DNA of 64,000 bases. Origin: Dactylis glomerata. Lineage: Eukaryota; Streptophyta; Magnoliopsida; Poales; Poaceae. The position numbers and the translations under genes were made by a program. Under the pieces are notes generated by a model, which ran no database searches, had not been told where the DNA came from, and saw nothing but the letters and a program-made list of their open reading frames with translations. Where the stretch lies: assembly GCA_007115705.1 (NCBI GenBank), contig QXEO01001034.1, positions 1,550,001 through 1,614,000 of the forward strand, given 5' to 3'. Below, in pieces: positions 21,114-33,638 of this stretch (position 1 is its first letter; every line of letters starts with the position of its first letter).

Positions 21114-24100
21114 CTGGAGCCACAAAGAGTAAATTGTTCTAATTTAAATAAAAATAGAAGTTTTAAAAATCTAATGCTATGTAAGTTTTTAGATGCAGGT
21201 CCAAGCACCTCGATTTCATAAATGGGGTTTTGTTCAGCCATATAGAAAGTAAGTGAGAATCTAAATGTTGTTAACTGGCGCAAAGCCCGGAAGTGGAATA
21301 TTTATCTATGTTGTTACCATGATTAATATTTGTTTAATATAGACTATGATAGCCAATAGTTCTTAAGATTCACACATGATTAAGTGAACGGGTTTTTGTT
21401 GATAATTCATTGACCAACAGTTTGACCTGCACTGTCAATAGATAATGAAAACCTACAACAGCCGAGAGAACTATAAAATTTCAGCGGGTGTAACTAACCA
21501 AGAACACACCAAACAATATGGTAGCCATGAATTTTAAGAAATTGGACAATATGCTATGGGTACTACATAACTGAATAAAAGTCATATAAGCAAGACAGAA
21601 ATATGCAGCAAGAATAGATTGACCACACGAATATTATGTATTATATTAAAGGCACATGATTGTAACGCCGTAACAAGTAGTAAATTCTCCAAAGAGCATC
21701 TGACAATGGAGATATATTATTGAAGATAAATCTACATCAATAATGATGAGGAAAATGTATGGTGGATCCTAACCCAGAGTGATTTTGCGTTGTAAACATG
21801 TGGACCCAATGTATGGTGGCGCCAAATGTAAGTGACTCAAAAGGCACTTGATCTTGCCATAGTGTCAACCATTGTACCAAACACTATATCTATTGCGCAA
21901 GTAGCATAAATGCAAGGATCTCAAATGGTTTAGCGAACCAATTTCATGTAGGTGGGTCAATATTATGTAACTGGACATCCATGAGAAAAGTGTCATTTAG
22001 GCGGAAAATAACAGCAGTTTATGTTGTTTTAAACTGGTCGACCTTTGTTCTAAATGGTATTCTTAATATTCTTAGCTTTTCCAGACCTACTAACATGTAA
22101 GGTAACAATTTTCCTAGCCAATAGAATATGGTGCGTATGGTTTTGTTCTTCGACAAGGGGATTTACATAGGTTACTTTCATAATATTTTACAGGACACAA
22201 AAAAGGGATCATAGCCGGCACACAAATGATTAGTTATTCTTCGATATGGCAACTGAGAGCTATTTCTTCATTTGTATAGGTAGCATCAACTTTCTTTAAT
22301 AACCGTCTCACGAAAACAGCTCAGGCAAGAAACAAAGCAGAATACAACCAGCTAGGGAATCAGTTTATTAGAAAATCCTTTTAACATATTTCCTATGTCC
22401 AATAAATAGTTATTACCAGAAGTGTTTTTTCAACAACACCTTCGCCATAGGAATACTATATATATACACAAACAAAAACACCAGCAGTTTAGTGCTCGTG
22501 CAGAGTACAACACACTGAATACAAATGGTTCCCAAGATGACCAAGAAAGACCCCTTAAATTGGGTCATGCTGTGTAGCCATGGAAATCCTGATTATCGCC
22601 TCCTGTAACCCTATGTGCATAATTATTATCAACATCAAGGAAAGCACAACAGAAGACTGATGCGACCATTGCAAAGTATCATGCAGCTACAGAACGTCAA
22701 AATGTTAGCAGTGCTGATCAAATTCCTAACAAAGATTTAATTGACATGCCTGATATCCTACAAAACATCAACTGTTATGAAAGATGGAACTAAATAGTAA
22801 ATTCAGCTAGTATGTGAAACAGTAGTCCATAATGCACATAAAAAAGTAAGAAAACCCTAGTGCAGATCTTCTATAGTTCATAAAACTGATAAAATCAAAT
22901 CCTTGACAATAGCTTAACTAATTAGTCAAAACGTAACATCTCATAGTTGCAAACCACAACCTAAAATACTACTCCCTCCGGTCGGAAATAACTGTCGGTG
23001 ATTTTGTACTATCTTATTATAAAATTTGTACGAAGTCTCCGACAATTATTTCTGATCGGAGGGAGTATTAATTATGTGCTTTTGTTAACTCAACGAATAT
23101 TGGAATAGTAAGCGAAGACAAATTGCGGCAGAGATGCATTTTATAAATGTCATATTTTAAGTGCTACGGAGACAACTTGGTAGGATGGTTGAAAAACTAT
23201 CTCCGATGTATCAAAAGGTGAGAAAATCATTCATCTGTCAACACACAATACAACTACCAGTTATAAACGCCTTGTTCCAGCTTATAAGGAAAATGTTTGA
23301 TGAAGTATGTAGCACAACCAAGTATTATGTACAAGCATATAGATAGAAAGGCACAATGACAGCGGCATACCTGCAGGCTGCAGCGATGAAGAGCCACAAC
23401 ATCAAGCAACAATAATGTCGATTTCTGTTGCAATATTTATTCACAGTAAAAAAGGATAGAGAATGACCCATGTATGCAGAAGCTAGCCTCAGCATGGGTT
23501 GTGAGAAGGAGAAGACCGTCGTTTTTGTGTCTAGCAGCCAACAAATCAAGAGCAGCTTGCATTACATGCCAAAAGATCCAATTAAGAGCAATGATCTAAT
23601 ATGATGTTTAACTGTACACAAGCCACATAATGTACCATTGCAGCCCTCGAAGGTTCTGAAAAAACAGTAAATTGTTATTTAAAATTAAAGCAGCATAATA
23701 CAATTTCTACAAATAGTTAAGAGAAACAATCTTCAAACAGCCTTTTAGCTAACAAATACATTTATTTTCTTAACCATCCTGTCTTTACCTACCTACCCAA
23801 GTATTAAACCACAAAATACTGAAATTCGATCATTCGCATGCATGGAGGCTCATAACCAGAAAACAATATTGCCTAATTCACAAAAAGGAAACTATCCAAT
23901 ACATTCCCAATAGTATTAAATAGAAGGCACAATTCTTCACAGTTAAAGAGAATAAACAAGTAGGAAAATAGTATTCTGCACCTGCTCAAACATCTTTCTC
24001 CATGTTTTCATAATGAAATTAGGAATGTAGGTGGGGGCAATGGGATAAAGCTAGAGCTGTGTAGGCCTTCATGGGAGAAGAAAAATCAAGTAGAGGAGGA

Positions 24101-26404
24101 GCTCACGAAGAATTTAGGGCTGTGCAACTCAAGTGCTGCCGACAAACCATAATATACAAATTCTTCATCAATATATGGGCATATGGCTCTTCAGTAAGGC
24201 AAGAAACACACTGGCACCAACAAACAACAGATATAGAATAGGCCTAGTTCCTCACCTGCCATTCATTTTTGGAAACCAGACAGTGTAGATAGAAGTGAAG
24301 GTGAGTAAACTATTGTACCATAACTTGAGGTTCTTTGAATTCTTACCGCCATATTTGCCGTCTACATGACCCATGTATTCTCAGGTTCAAATCCTGCTTT
24401 TCTAAGATCAGCCTTCACATATATGGAAATAAATTCGATTCACACTCTTTTCAGAGGTGAAAGACAATACACTGGACCCAACATTCTTCTTCATAACTGG
24501 GGGAAATCTACATGCACCAATGGATGCAGAGAAGAACTTACCATCTGATGTGGAAATCATTCATCCTTGCAGTAGCTGCTACATCCAGAAGGAGCCACAA
24601 GAAAGGCAGCAAGCTGATATGAATCCATAGGAGTGAGACTCGCAATATAGCAGTCAGTTCTTGGTTGGCAGCTAAGAATCTCCTGTTTGCACAATGGAAC
24701 CATCTGCTGCAAGGCAGTAAATGATTAAGCCAAAATGATTAAGTTCCATTGTAGTATTTATCCAATATAAACGCTGCAGTAGTCTATTTCCCTTTCTATC
24801 TTCAACAATAGTTCTGCTTTTCAAAACAGATGTAGCGCTGCAATTTCTGTTATAACTAAAGGAGTATACGTCATAAGTCATAACATACTCCGCATAGAAA
24901 AAACAGTATACCCAGAATATGACCAAGCCAACCAGCAGCAAAGCATAACATTACACGCGGAGAGAAGCTCTGAACAGTTTTCTTTACTTCTAACCTATAT
25001 TTAGGTCCAGATGAAAACAGTAAAGAAAATACATGAACTTAGCTAACCATTCTTTGACATGGCTTCAGATTTATCCCTTCTTTTTCTTCCCTAAAAATAT
25101 ACCTCATAAAAACCACTCAACCTATTCTGTTCAATATTTTGTAATGACAATGACTCCTTGTTTTCAACCTAAGCAGTGAACTGTTTTAGTGCAAAAAGCG
25201 CTCCCTTCTGAGCGCTTCCTCAGAACCATTCACAAGTTAAGCTTCCCTATAAAACATAAATAGTCTAATTATTACTCCCTCTATTTTCAAAGATAATCAT
25301 GATCATCCACAATAGGTCAAAAGAGAAGACTGAAATACTGTATCAAAGCCATTGTAGTGCCAAACCCAAACAAAGCCTTATTGAGTTACTGTCCTTCAAA
25401 TTGATTCAGATTCTAAGGATGGTTTAAAAATAAACTAAATCCTAAAGCTAATTGCAATTCTCTTCAACTTATTTCCAAGGCTCAACCACTTACACATCTA
25501 GCTATATAAGGAAAACAAATTAAACAAGATCTGCATCTGACATACTCCAATCCCTTTCTTCCTCGTATTTTTAACAAGGTGACCCAAGAGTTAAATATCA
25601 ATAAAAAGAAAAGCTAATACCTTTCCCAGGAGTTGTGTCATCGTCCCAATAATCACAACTTTTAAGTGAAGTTCTTCAGATTGCTTTGAGTGGTAAAGCA
25701 GCAGCTTCATAAGGCCACTGATAAAAATAAATAGGAAGTATTCAGACACTTTTATTGCTGCAACATCATGGTACACCATGCTTTCATTTTTTTCTCCAAC
25801 CTTTTATTCGTTGCATCTATTCATTGCCAAGTTGGCGGAGCAACAAAACTGGTATTAATCAATTTGATCTGTTATCTACCCCACGGTGAAAGCAGCATCT
25901 ACTACTGGATCAATGAATATTGTGATGGTAAAACATCCTAAATAAAGAAGAACAATAATTTTATATAATAAATTAGCAGCATGCAAATGGCTATAACCAA
26001 ATTGATACCTGGCTCCACATCAAACGGCTAGTGGAGCATATGACCACATGTGCCGTGAAGTAACATCCAAGAACTCATGAATAAACCTACAAAAATTCCC
26101 ACATGATTAGAGATTCCCAACCTAGTACTACTTCTGCACACAAGGATGATAATGTGAGGTGAAGAGGGGCGTCTGGCCTTGTACAACAAAGATGGTGTTG
26201 GATTTAGAACAAAGAACTAAACGTGTAAATGAAGAGAGACCCAAGAGATAGAAAACACCTGTGTTGCAGATGTGTATAAACATTGCAGATCTAAACGTGC
26301 ATACTGTCATATCCTCAAAATTAATCTGCAACGATCATTGAGGGCTGTTTTTATTAGTAATCTAAAACCAAGAAACAAAGTAAACAAGGATACCTTCAGA
26401 TAGA
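21114..26404. other. AT-rich non-coding DNA between element B and a GC-rich exon-like block
   Basis: About 5.3 kb without a convincing ORF. Dense polypyrimidine tracts on the minus strand and the GC-rich block at its right end are compatible with introns or UTR of a minus-strand gene, or with the interior of a DNA transposon. Apart from one MITE (22972-23065), a one-sided MITE-like end (tactccctctatttt near 25275) and the sequence taactggcgcaaagcccgg near 21276, nothing is recognised. Confidence 0.5.
22972..23065. mobile_element. Stowaway-like MITE
   Basis: 94 bp with terminal inverted repeats CTCCCTCCGGTCGGAAATAA and its near complement, flanked by TA on both sides (22970-22971, 23066-23067). 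This is typical of Tc1/mariner-derived Stowaway MITEs of grasses. Confidence 0.85.
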
Positions 26405-26803
26405 TTAGAGACAGCGAGGTTGCTCGCACGGACACATCCAGCCGCCACCTTCGCTCGGGCGTGCGCTTCCAGCTGCTGCTGTTGTCGCGTCCAGCCGCCG
26501 CCGTCGCTCAGCGCGCTCCCTGCCAGCCGTCGCCACTACGTCCAGCCGCCTCCTGCTGTGGAGGAGACGCTGCCGGCAGTAGCGACCATGGAGGAGGCTC
26601 GGCGGGGGATGTGGAGGCGCTGGCAGCCGGTGCCGTGGAAGAGACGCTGCTGGTGGCGGCGGCGGTCGTGGAGACGCTGGCAACCGGGGCCGTGGAGGAG
26701 ACGCTGGCGGCGGCGGCGTACATGGAGGCGGCCGTGGAGGCGCTGGCGGCGGCGGCCATGGTCCCGTGGAGGAGCTTGTGGCGGCGGGGAGAGGAGCGAA
26801 TGA
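26405..26803 (-). other. GC-rich exon-like block of unknown nature
   Basis: A minus-strand ORF from 26759 (83 residues) is almost only Ala, Ser, Thr and Val, built of repeats around gtctcctccacggcaccgg. All three frames are unusually open because the DNA is a degenerate trinucleotide-like repeat. A possible splice donor (ctgaag/gtatcc) lies at its left edge. It could be a first exon or a simple-sequence expansion. No family is recognised. Confidence 0.25.
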
Positions 26804-27119
26804 GACTCGAGCCAGATATTTTTCGATCTAGGTTTTTACGGATGCTTATATACCATGTACCAATGAACCTAGCAATTTGTTACACCGGACATGGAGTCGC
26901 AGCTGTATAAAATGTCATCCCCACATGCATCTGGTCCCAACTGTCAGCGAACCACACTGATAGACAAAAAGTGAGAAATAGAATTACCGCATCCAACGGC
27001 TGTGGTGAAAAGTGGGAGAATAAAATTTACTGTTCACACGCATCCAATGGCCAACAGCGACGGGGCAAGCTCAGATAGCCTGAGAGGCCGGGTAGGCTAG
27101 CGCCCTTTAGGTTTTAGAA

Positions 27120-27333
27120 TTTCAATCAAAAGTGTCCCAAAAGGTACCAACCTTTTGGGGCACTTCTTCAAAATACTCCAAAATCCTTTAAACTAGAGGC
27201 AGTTCAACCAAAGTGCCCCAAATTATAATGAATTAGGGGCACTTTATTCAAAATGCCCCAAATTAGAACCTTTAGAGACATTTTGAATAGTGCCCAGCAC
27301 AATGTGCCCCTAATTGTATACCGTGTACTAGTG
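27120..27333. repeat. Right array of hairpin repeats ending in a CACTA-like terminus
   Basis: Units with CCTTTTGGGGCAC, GTGCCCCAAATT and tgtcccaaaaggtaccaacc, inverted relative to the array at 4674-4849. Read on the minus strand, the outer end begins CACTAGTACACGG, as expected for a CACTA (CMC) transposon, followed by ggggcac units. A 3-bp TSD cannot be confirmed because the left terminus is not intact. Confidence 0.5.
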
Positions 27334-27598
27334 GGCGGGACATCGACTCCCGCAGCTTGTCGAGAACGACGCGGAGGGAGGCGATGACGTCCATGCTCGC
27401 CTCCTCCTCCTCGGGCGTGCCGACAGAGGTCTCCTCCAGGTTCCCGAGCATGATGCGGAGGGCGACGAGATCCAGTACGCGGCGGCTCGACTCCTCCTGC
27501 CCGGGGTTGATCTTGGGTGTGGCCTGGAGATCCGTGTCCATCGAGTACGAACCACCCAGCCCCGCGTGATGCCGTTCGGTGAGCGCGCCGCCCTCCAT
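27334..27598 (-). CDS. Candidate first exon of an unknown protein
   Basis: From the ATG at 27598 the minus strand reads MEGGALTERHHAGLGGSYSM, then RVLDLVALRIMLGNLEE and ASMDVIASLRVVLDKLRESM. This is an ordinary, helix-forming, slightly acidic sequence unlike the repeats around it. It runs directly into the CACTA-like end at 27333, so it is either cut there or its splice site lies near. An aataaatacc TATA-like box lies upstream near 27715. The function is not recognised. Confidence 0.35.
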
Positions 27599-28055
27599 CG
27601 CCTACTTCCTTGAGTTCCTTCACCTCTTCTTCTCCCCAAACGCGATCTAGCTATGTGTACACCTGTTGCGTCAGAGGCAAGTGTTTTTTCGTGGGCAAGA
27701 TTGTGGGCGCGCGGTATTTATTGAGGCCAAACAGATCCGACTCCAACATCGATTCGTCACGGCGCCAGCGTCCAAGTAAGAAACGGGGCCGGAACTGCCT
27801 CACGATACATTGAATTGGGGCAATGCCCCTCGAATTTCAATAATAAGCCATTTTGGCATTCCGTCTCTTATTTTATTTCGACAACAAGCTAGCAAAATCC
27901 CATTCGGATGAAAGCAAAAAAAACGCAGACGATTAACAAGATCGAACCATCCATGCAACTGCAAGCAAGCAGAAACGCACACAAACACAGCGCCAGGGCT
28001 CTGACCCGACAAGAAACACTAGCGAGCGTACTATACCCGTTTAGCAACTTCAATA
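27599..28055. other. Upstream region of the unknown exon
   Basis: GC-rich near 27600-27800, then ordinary sequence. It probably holds the leader and promoter of the exon at 27334-27598. No other feature is seen. Confidence 0.35.
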
Positions 28056-28158
28056 CTCCCTCCAATCCATAATACTCTTCATTAATACGGATATATCTAG
28101 ACACATTTTAGTGGTAGATACATCCGTATTTGCGAAGAGTAATATGGGTTGGAGGGAA
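28056..28158. mobile_element. Stowaway-like MITE
   Basis: About 103 bp with inverted ends CTCCCTCCAATCCAT and atgggttggaggga, flanked by TA. The internal arms aatacggatatatctagaca and tgtagatacatccgtatt-like sequence are also complementary. Confidence 0.8.
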
Positions 28159-28947
28159 TACTATAATTTTCACTTCATTGAGACAAACATCAATACTACT
28201 GTTATTTACTCTTATAATAATTCCGTATTTTTCAACTGGTGACCAAAAAGGCTGAGTCATTCATCGGCAAGGACCGCATGTCACATGTCTCAAAGGCGGT
28301 GGCGCAGGGGGTCAGCTATCGAAAAAATAAATACACTAATTAAAAAAACATTAAATCCTATATTGAGTGTTTAGTATACCACAAACAAAGCCTGGCAGAG
28401 ATGGCATTGGGCATTAGGCAGGTTGTTTAGAGCAAGGTCATAGATTAAAAGTTCAAATCCTATCAAGAATAAATTATTTTAACCACTTTCCACTTGTTTT
28501 TTTGCCAATTGGACCGGTGCCTCTTAAAAAACTAGAAAGGGCATTGGTTCAACTTTTTTTTTGGACCACTGAACCGGTTCGGTTTTTAAAACTATGTTGC
28601 ATACCTGTTTGAACAAACAAGTCGGTCCTGCGTAGCTTCTGCCTGATCATGCGACCGAGAAGACGATAATTTCTCGAATTCGAATATCGGATAATATGGA
28701 CTATCCGCTATCAGTGCCCACCCAAACACCACTTGCAAGTTATTATATGAAAATGCACATCATTGATAAGTTGTTGTACTACTAGCGCAATTACCTCTAA
28801 AAACAACTAATACTATCAAAGGAATGGAAGACAATTAGTTATGCTCTCAAGTCTCAAGGGAACCGGCCCCTCCTCCAAACATACTAGCTGCTGCAGCTGC
28901 CATCTTTTGCTCGCAAGTCTTCTTACTGTGCACATATTAAGATTATT
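28159..28947. other. Intergenic DNA, no gene seen
   Basis: AT-rich, with a segment (28500-28600) containing repeated accggt/gaaccggttcgg motifs that looks like an old repeat. No ORF or boundaries are supported. Confidence 0.4.
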
Positions 28948-29385
28948 GGTATTTCATGTGGTTCTCTCCTCTTCTTCCCACTAGGCCGACCAGGAAGGAT
29001 TCCATACATAGGTGGAAGTGGCCTTGGCCTAGCAGAGATAGGCCAACTAGGCATACCCTCATTGGAACCAAGCAAGATAATGTGCCGACACTTTGACTGC
29101 TATAAAATATGCAGGATAATGTGAGAGGACATGGCAGCCCAGAAAGTTGCCAATATCTACATGTGCAAGTCTTCTCTGCGAGATTGACCCTGTATCCATG
29201 ACCAAAGTATTTAACCTCATATCCATATTTACCTTTCCACACCGCAAGACAGTTACCAGATTTTACCAAGTCTTTATTTTCTTCAAAACATTTGGACAAA
29301 TATCTTGATTCCATCTACCACACTTTGACTTTGTTATTGAATTCTAACCATTACCTTTATTCTAATCACTTCAAGCACCTCCTGG
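28948..29385 (-). pseudogene. MULE transposase C-terminal relic
   Basis: Read on the minus strand in shifting frames: EVIRIKVMVRIQ, then CGRWNQDICPNVLKK, then SGNCLAVWKGKYGYEVKYFG, the SWIM zinc-finger block KTCTCRYWQLSGLPCP, and finally PPMYGILPGRPSGKKRREP. This is the order in plant Mutator transposases after the catalytic domain. At least two frameshifts and one stop are needed, and the SWIM histidine after Cys-Pro is replaced. The catalytic DDE part is absent. Confidence 0.7.
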
Positions 29386-30219
29386 CATGTACTTAGACTC
29401 TGAGCTTGAACCATATCCATCTGCTACAAATCCTCTTTCTTTTGCAGATCAATCTCTAGTTCTAGTTGTTTCTTGATGCAAACAGGTGTAGCAAACGAAG
29501 AAGTACTCTATATGATATCAATTTTCTTCTTATTTGGCTTCTCATTAATTATCATTTCCCTTCTTATTGGTCTTCTCATTAATTATCACACCAATCATGC
29601 TTAAATTCTGAGTAAGTTTTAAGATATCTTTAAGAAATTTCCTAGAATTGTTGGGGGGCAATGGCCCCCCTTGACCATAGAGAAGCTCTGCCACTGTGAA
29701 CAAAGGGCCCTTGGTGTGGTCTCACCCTAGGGCTCCCAAAATCAATGGACTGGCCATGTCGGGGATGACACACACTCTAAAGTATACTAGTGTACTTCTT
29801 TTACGTACACCAGGGTAAGCTGAAACATACACCATTTTTAGTTGAGGGGCGTTGGAGGTAGGGAATGCGAGTTTTAGGGGTGAAGGGCTTCTAATATATT
29901 GATTGGTTAGTGGGAATGGGAGTTGACGAGGCAAGTGGGATGGGAATTGAGAAGGTGAACAGTGAAGTCCAAAAAATCTGCGAGAACTTGGCAGTGGCCA
30001 CTGAAGGGTTTCGCAACATAGTAAATTAAAATTTTCCCACAGAAGCGAACAAGAAAGCTAAGCTCTAATCTAGGAGATGGGAATCAACGAGAGAGATAGA
30101 TGAGATCTTCATACCCTTGAAGAAATCGCATAGCAGAAACGGTCAACAGAACATGGATGATGTAGTCATACTAGCCTTCTCCTCATCGCGATCCGATCCA
30201 ATCCAACGCCGTAAGTGGA
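29386..30219. other. Intergenic DNA with old repeat pieces
   Basis: Contains the palindrome ggggggcaatggcccccc near 29650 and no supported gene. The stretch 30110-30219 looks leader-like (cgatccgatccaatcc) but is not assigned. Confidence 0.35.
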
Positions 30220-30639
30220 TGATGCATGCAAAATACATGCATGAACTTTGTAGTTTATTGATGCATATTCCTACATATTATAATGTTATTACTTGTTATA
30301 ATCATGTTTTATAATGATTTATGGGAATTTCCCATCGATCCCTCTTATTTTGGTTATAACTCTGCAGAACAGGAAAATCCTGTTTTGCGTATTTTTACAT
30401 TTCAGGGACCTTCCCGGACTCAAATTAACCTAGGATTTTTCGGGCGTTAATATTTACCACGAGAAGCAGAAGAAGTCAACGAGGGAGGCCACGAGGCCCA
30501 AAAGAAACCATGTGGCGTGGGCCCCAGCCCAGGCTGCGCCACCCAGTCTCGTTTGAGGCTCGGACCTCCGATGTCGTCCATCTTCGTCTTCTGACGCTCA
30601 ACTTGTAAAGACCCCCCTCGACGATCTCAAAACAAGGCG
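30220..30639 (+). repeat. Element I 5' LTR, segment 1
   Basis: Includes a GC-rich hairpin-like stretch (ggcgtgggccccagcccaggctgcgcc, near 30514) in the place where related LTRs carry theirs. Ends at the AGGCG duplication. Confidence 0.55.
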
Positions 30640-32270
30640 TGATACGTCTCAAACGTATCTATAATTTTTGATGCTCCATGATTGTTCTTACACCATTTGC
30701 TTAGTGTTTTGTTACAATTTGTGGCATTTTTATGCATTTTCTGGAACTAACCTATTAACGAGATGCCACAGTGCCAGTTCCATGTTTTCTGCTGTTTTTG
30801 TATTTCAAAAAAGTTACACGGGAAATATTCTCAGAATTGGACGAAACAAAAGCCGAACCTCCTAATATTTACCGAAGCTTCCAGAAGACCGAAGAGGAGA
30901 CGGAGGGGGGCCACGGGCCGGCCACACCATAGGGCGGCGCAGCCAGCCCCTGGCCCATGCCCCTATGGGTGAGGCCACCCTGGTCCACTCCTGACGCCGC
31001 CCCTTCGCCTATAAAGACCCCCGATGGGAAAAACCTAAATACCCGATCACTTTTCCAGAAACACATCGCGATCCGCCGCCGTCGTCGACCCGAGATCGGG
31101 AGGGTCCAGAAGCTCTTCCCGGCACCCTGCCGGAGAGGGGAATCACCACTGGAGGTCTTCTTCATCGCCATGCTTGACTTTGGCGCGATGAGTGAATAGT
31201 CTACCTTGGACTATGGGTCCATAGCAATAGCTAGACGGTTGTCTTCTCCACCATGTGCTTCATGTTTAGATCTCGTGAGCTGCCTTACATGATCGAGCTC
31301 ATCTTTATGTAATTCTACATGTTGTGTTTGTTGGGATCCGATGAATATTGGTGTTATGTTACGTTGATGTTCTGAATTTTATCTTATGTTATCTCTATGT
31401 TGTTTATGATCTTGCATGCTCTCTGTTGTTAGTAGCTATCTTAGCCAAGTAGATACTAGTGACTCCAAGAGGGGGTATTTATGCTCAATAGTTGGGTTCA
31501 TGCCTCTATTTAATCTGGGGGAGTGACAGAAACCTCCAAGGTTGTAGATGTGTTGTTGCCACTAGGGAGAAAACAACAATCTTGTGTCCAAGGACATTCA
31601 TTTTGTTTACATTACACACTTTGCTTAATGCAGTTATCTGTTGTTCGCAACTTAATACTCTCGGGGTCCTCGGATGATTCCCCGCGAGTGGATTATTAGT
31701 CATGGATGCAGTTGGATGGCGGTCTATGTATTTTGTTGTAATGCCCAGAGTAAATCTCATAGTGATCCTCGTGACATATGCACGTTATCTTTATTCTATC
31801 AATTGCCCAACTGTAATTTGTTTACCCAGCATGTCGTTATTTATCTTATGGAGAGACACCACTAGTGAACTGTGGACCCCGGTCCAATTTTCTTTACATT
31901 GCTATTACTGTTTACTTTTACTCGCATTATTTACTTTCTCGCATATTACTATTCCTTTCCACTCGATACGCTCAATCCTTTGTTTACAGCAAACCGGTGA
32001 GATTGACAACCTCATCATAAGTTGGGAGCAAAGTTCTTGGTTGTGTTGTGTGCAGGTTCCACGTTGCTGCTGGTGCAAAGCAAAGCCCTGGACGAGGCAC
32101 CTTATAAATTGTCCGGAGATGTCGCGAAGCTAGCAGGCATCACCTTCTGAAGTTTGGCTTTTTCCTACTGGTTCGATAAACCTCGGTTTCTTACTGAGGG
32201 AAAACTTGCTACTGTGCTCATCATACCTTCCTCTTGGGGTTCCCAACTGGGTGGTTATCTGCCCGCATCA
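30640..32270 (+). mobile_element. Solo LTR, TGATACGTCTC family
   Basis: 1631 bp, TGATACGTCTCAAACGTATC to TGCCCGCATCA, flanked by AGGCG (30635-30639 and 32271-32275). No internal sequence. Same family as 2127-3816 and 55196-56798. The short ORFs inside recur in the other copies and are not genes. Confidence 0.92.
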
Positions 32271-32275
32271 AGGCG

Positions 32276-33302
32276 GCGGAGAAACATGAAACACAGGAAC
32301 AGAGGTTGTTCTAGCAATGATTGGAGGGGGAAATGCTACCGTAGTTGCCCCCAGACGATTCTCCACCATCTTTGACGTCAACACCATCATCACCGCCATG
32401 AAGAGAGAGTAGTCCACCACTGGACTATGCGTTTGTGGCAGTAGCTTGTTCTATCTCTCTCTTATGCTTCAATGTTTAGACATCATATGAGCTGCCCAAC
32501 ATGATTATGGTGCATATTATGTAATTCCTATGTGGTGGATCTTTATTTTATTGGATGATCAATGATATGTGATATGTTATTATATTCTTGATGTATGAGT
32601 AGATGCATATTATTACCCAGTTCTTTACTACTTGTTCTGATCCAACATGTATGCGAGAGCGTGAGAGGGGGATGGTGTGTATTAGATGGAGTAACTAGGT
32701 TGTAGTGATTGGATAGTGACATTATTCATTGATCTGCTATGGTTTTTACATTTTCACAATTACCTCACTAGGGATAAAAATAATGCATGTACTATAATTT
32801 TTAGGTGACAACTTAGAGTTCCAAGAGACATTCATATACATCGTTCTATCATAATATGTCCAAGCGGTAGCATATTTGATATTCAACATCATGTCAAAGT
32901 ACCTAAGGCTATACTCTATTAATTCTTACTAGATTGCTTGAAGTGTATTCCTATCTAGTGGAGTATAAGTAAGATGTGTTGCATTATCTTTAAATTAGGA
33001 CGTGATGCCCATATGAATAATATCAAGTTAACATAATAAAAATCATGTCAATGTTTCGGTCATCCGCTTTACGCTTAATGCCACCACAACTTTATGAGAG
33101 AGTAGACAAGTGAACCCATGAACCCCGGTCCAATTTTAATCATAAGAAACACCTTTCCAACGCATTTACACGCACTTCTATTTTCAGCATAATTTAAATC
33201 CGAAAATACAAAAACACATTTACTTTCTTGCATACACCTACAAAACCCAAAAATACCTTTCATGCATCATGTTTACTTTATTGCATTGTTATTTACTTTA
33301 TT
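32276..33302 (+). repeat. Element I 5' LTR, segment 2
   Basis: Non-coding, AT-rich, ending gttatttactttatt at the boundary with D. Its phrase cccggtccaatttt also occurs in the solo LTRs, so the families are related. Confidence 0.55.
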
Positions 33303-33638
33303 TGTGACGAGGATTAACTCGACAAATGTCCTAAATGAAGGACTTAGGATCGGGGAGATAGGGCGTCGGATGAACTCGAAGGTAAAATCAGTCAAACAAG
33401 GTGTCTATCGAAAGTAAACGTGGGTGTAAACCTGGCCTGCTTTCAATCTGTCCCTCACCGTCCCCTCCTGGCCCCTATATATAGGTGGCCAGGTCTCAGG
33501 GATCAGGAGGGATCCGATACAGATTACAATATCGACATACGATATGAACTCGTATTTCGACTAACGTTACAATTGGGCCTAGCTTAACGGGCCTCAGGGG
33601 TACTCAACTGCCGGGCTCTATTATCTATACCCTTGTCA
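33303..33638 (-). repeat. Element D 3' LTR
   Basis: 336 bp. On the minus strand it starts TGACAAGGGTATAGATAATA and ends CCTCGTCACA, with a TATA-like ctatatatag near 33475. It is adjacent to the polypurine tract. Confidence 0.75.

Noticed and set aside
26508..26759. 83-residue Ala/Ser/Thr-rich ORF as a real protein
   Set aside because: Made of degenerate short repeats with open frames on both strands. Kept only as an exon-like block.
28385..28470. tRNA- or SINE-like A and B boxes (tggcagagatggc, agttcaaatcc)
   Set aside because: No cloverleaf can be drawn, there is no 3' tail or TSD, and box matches are imperfect.
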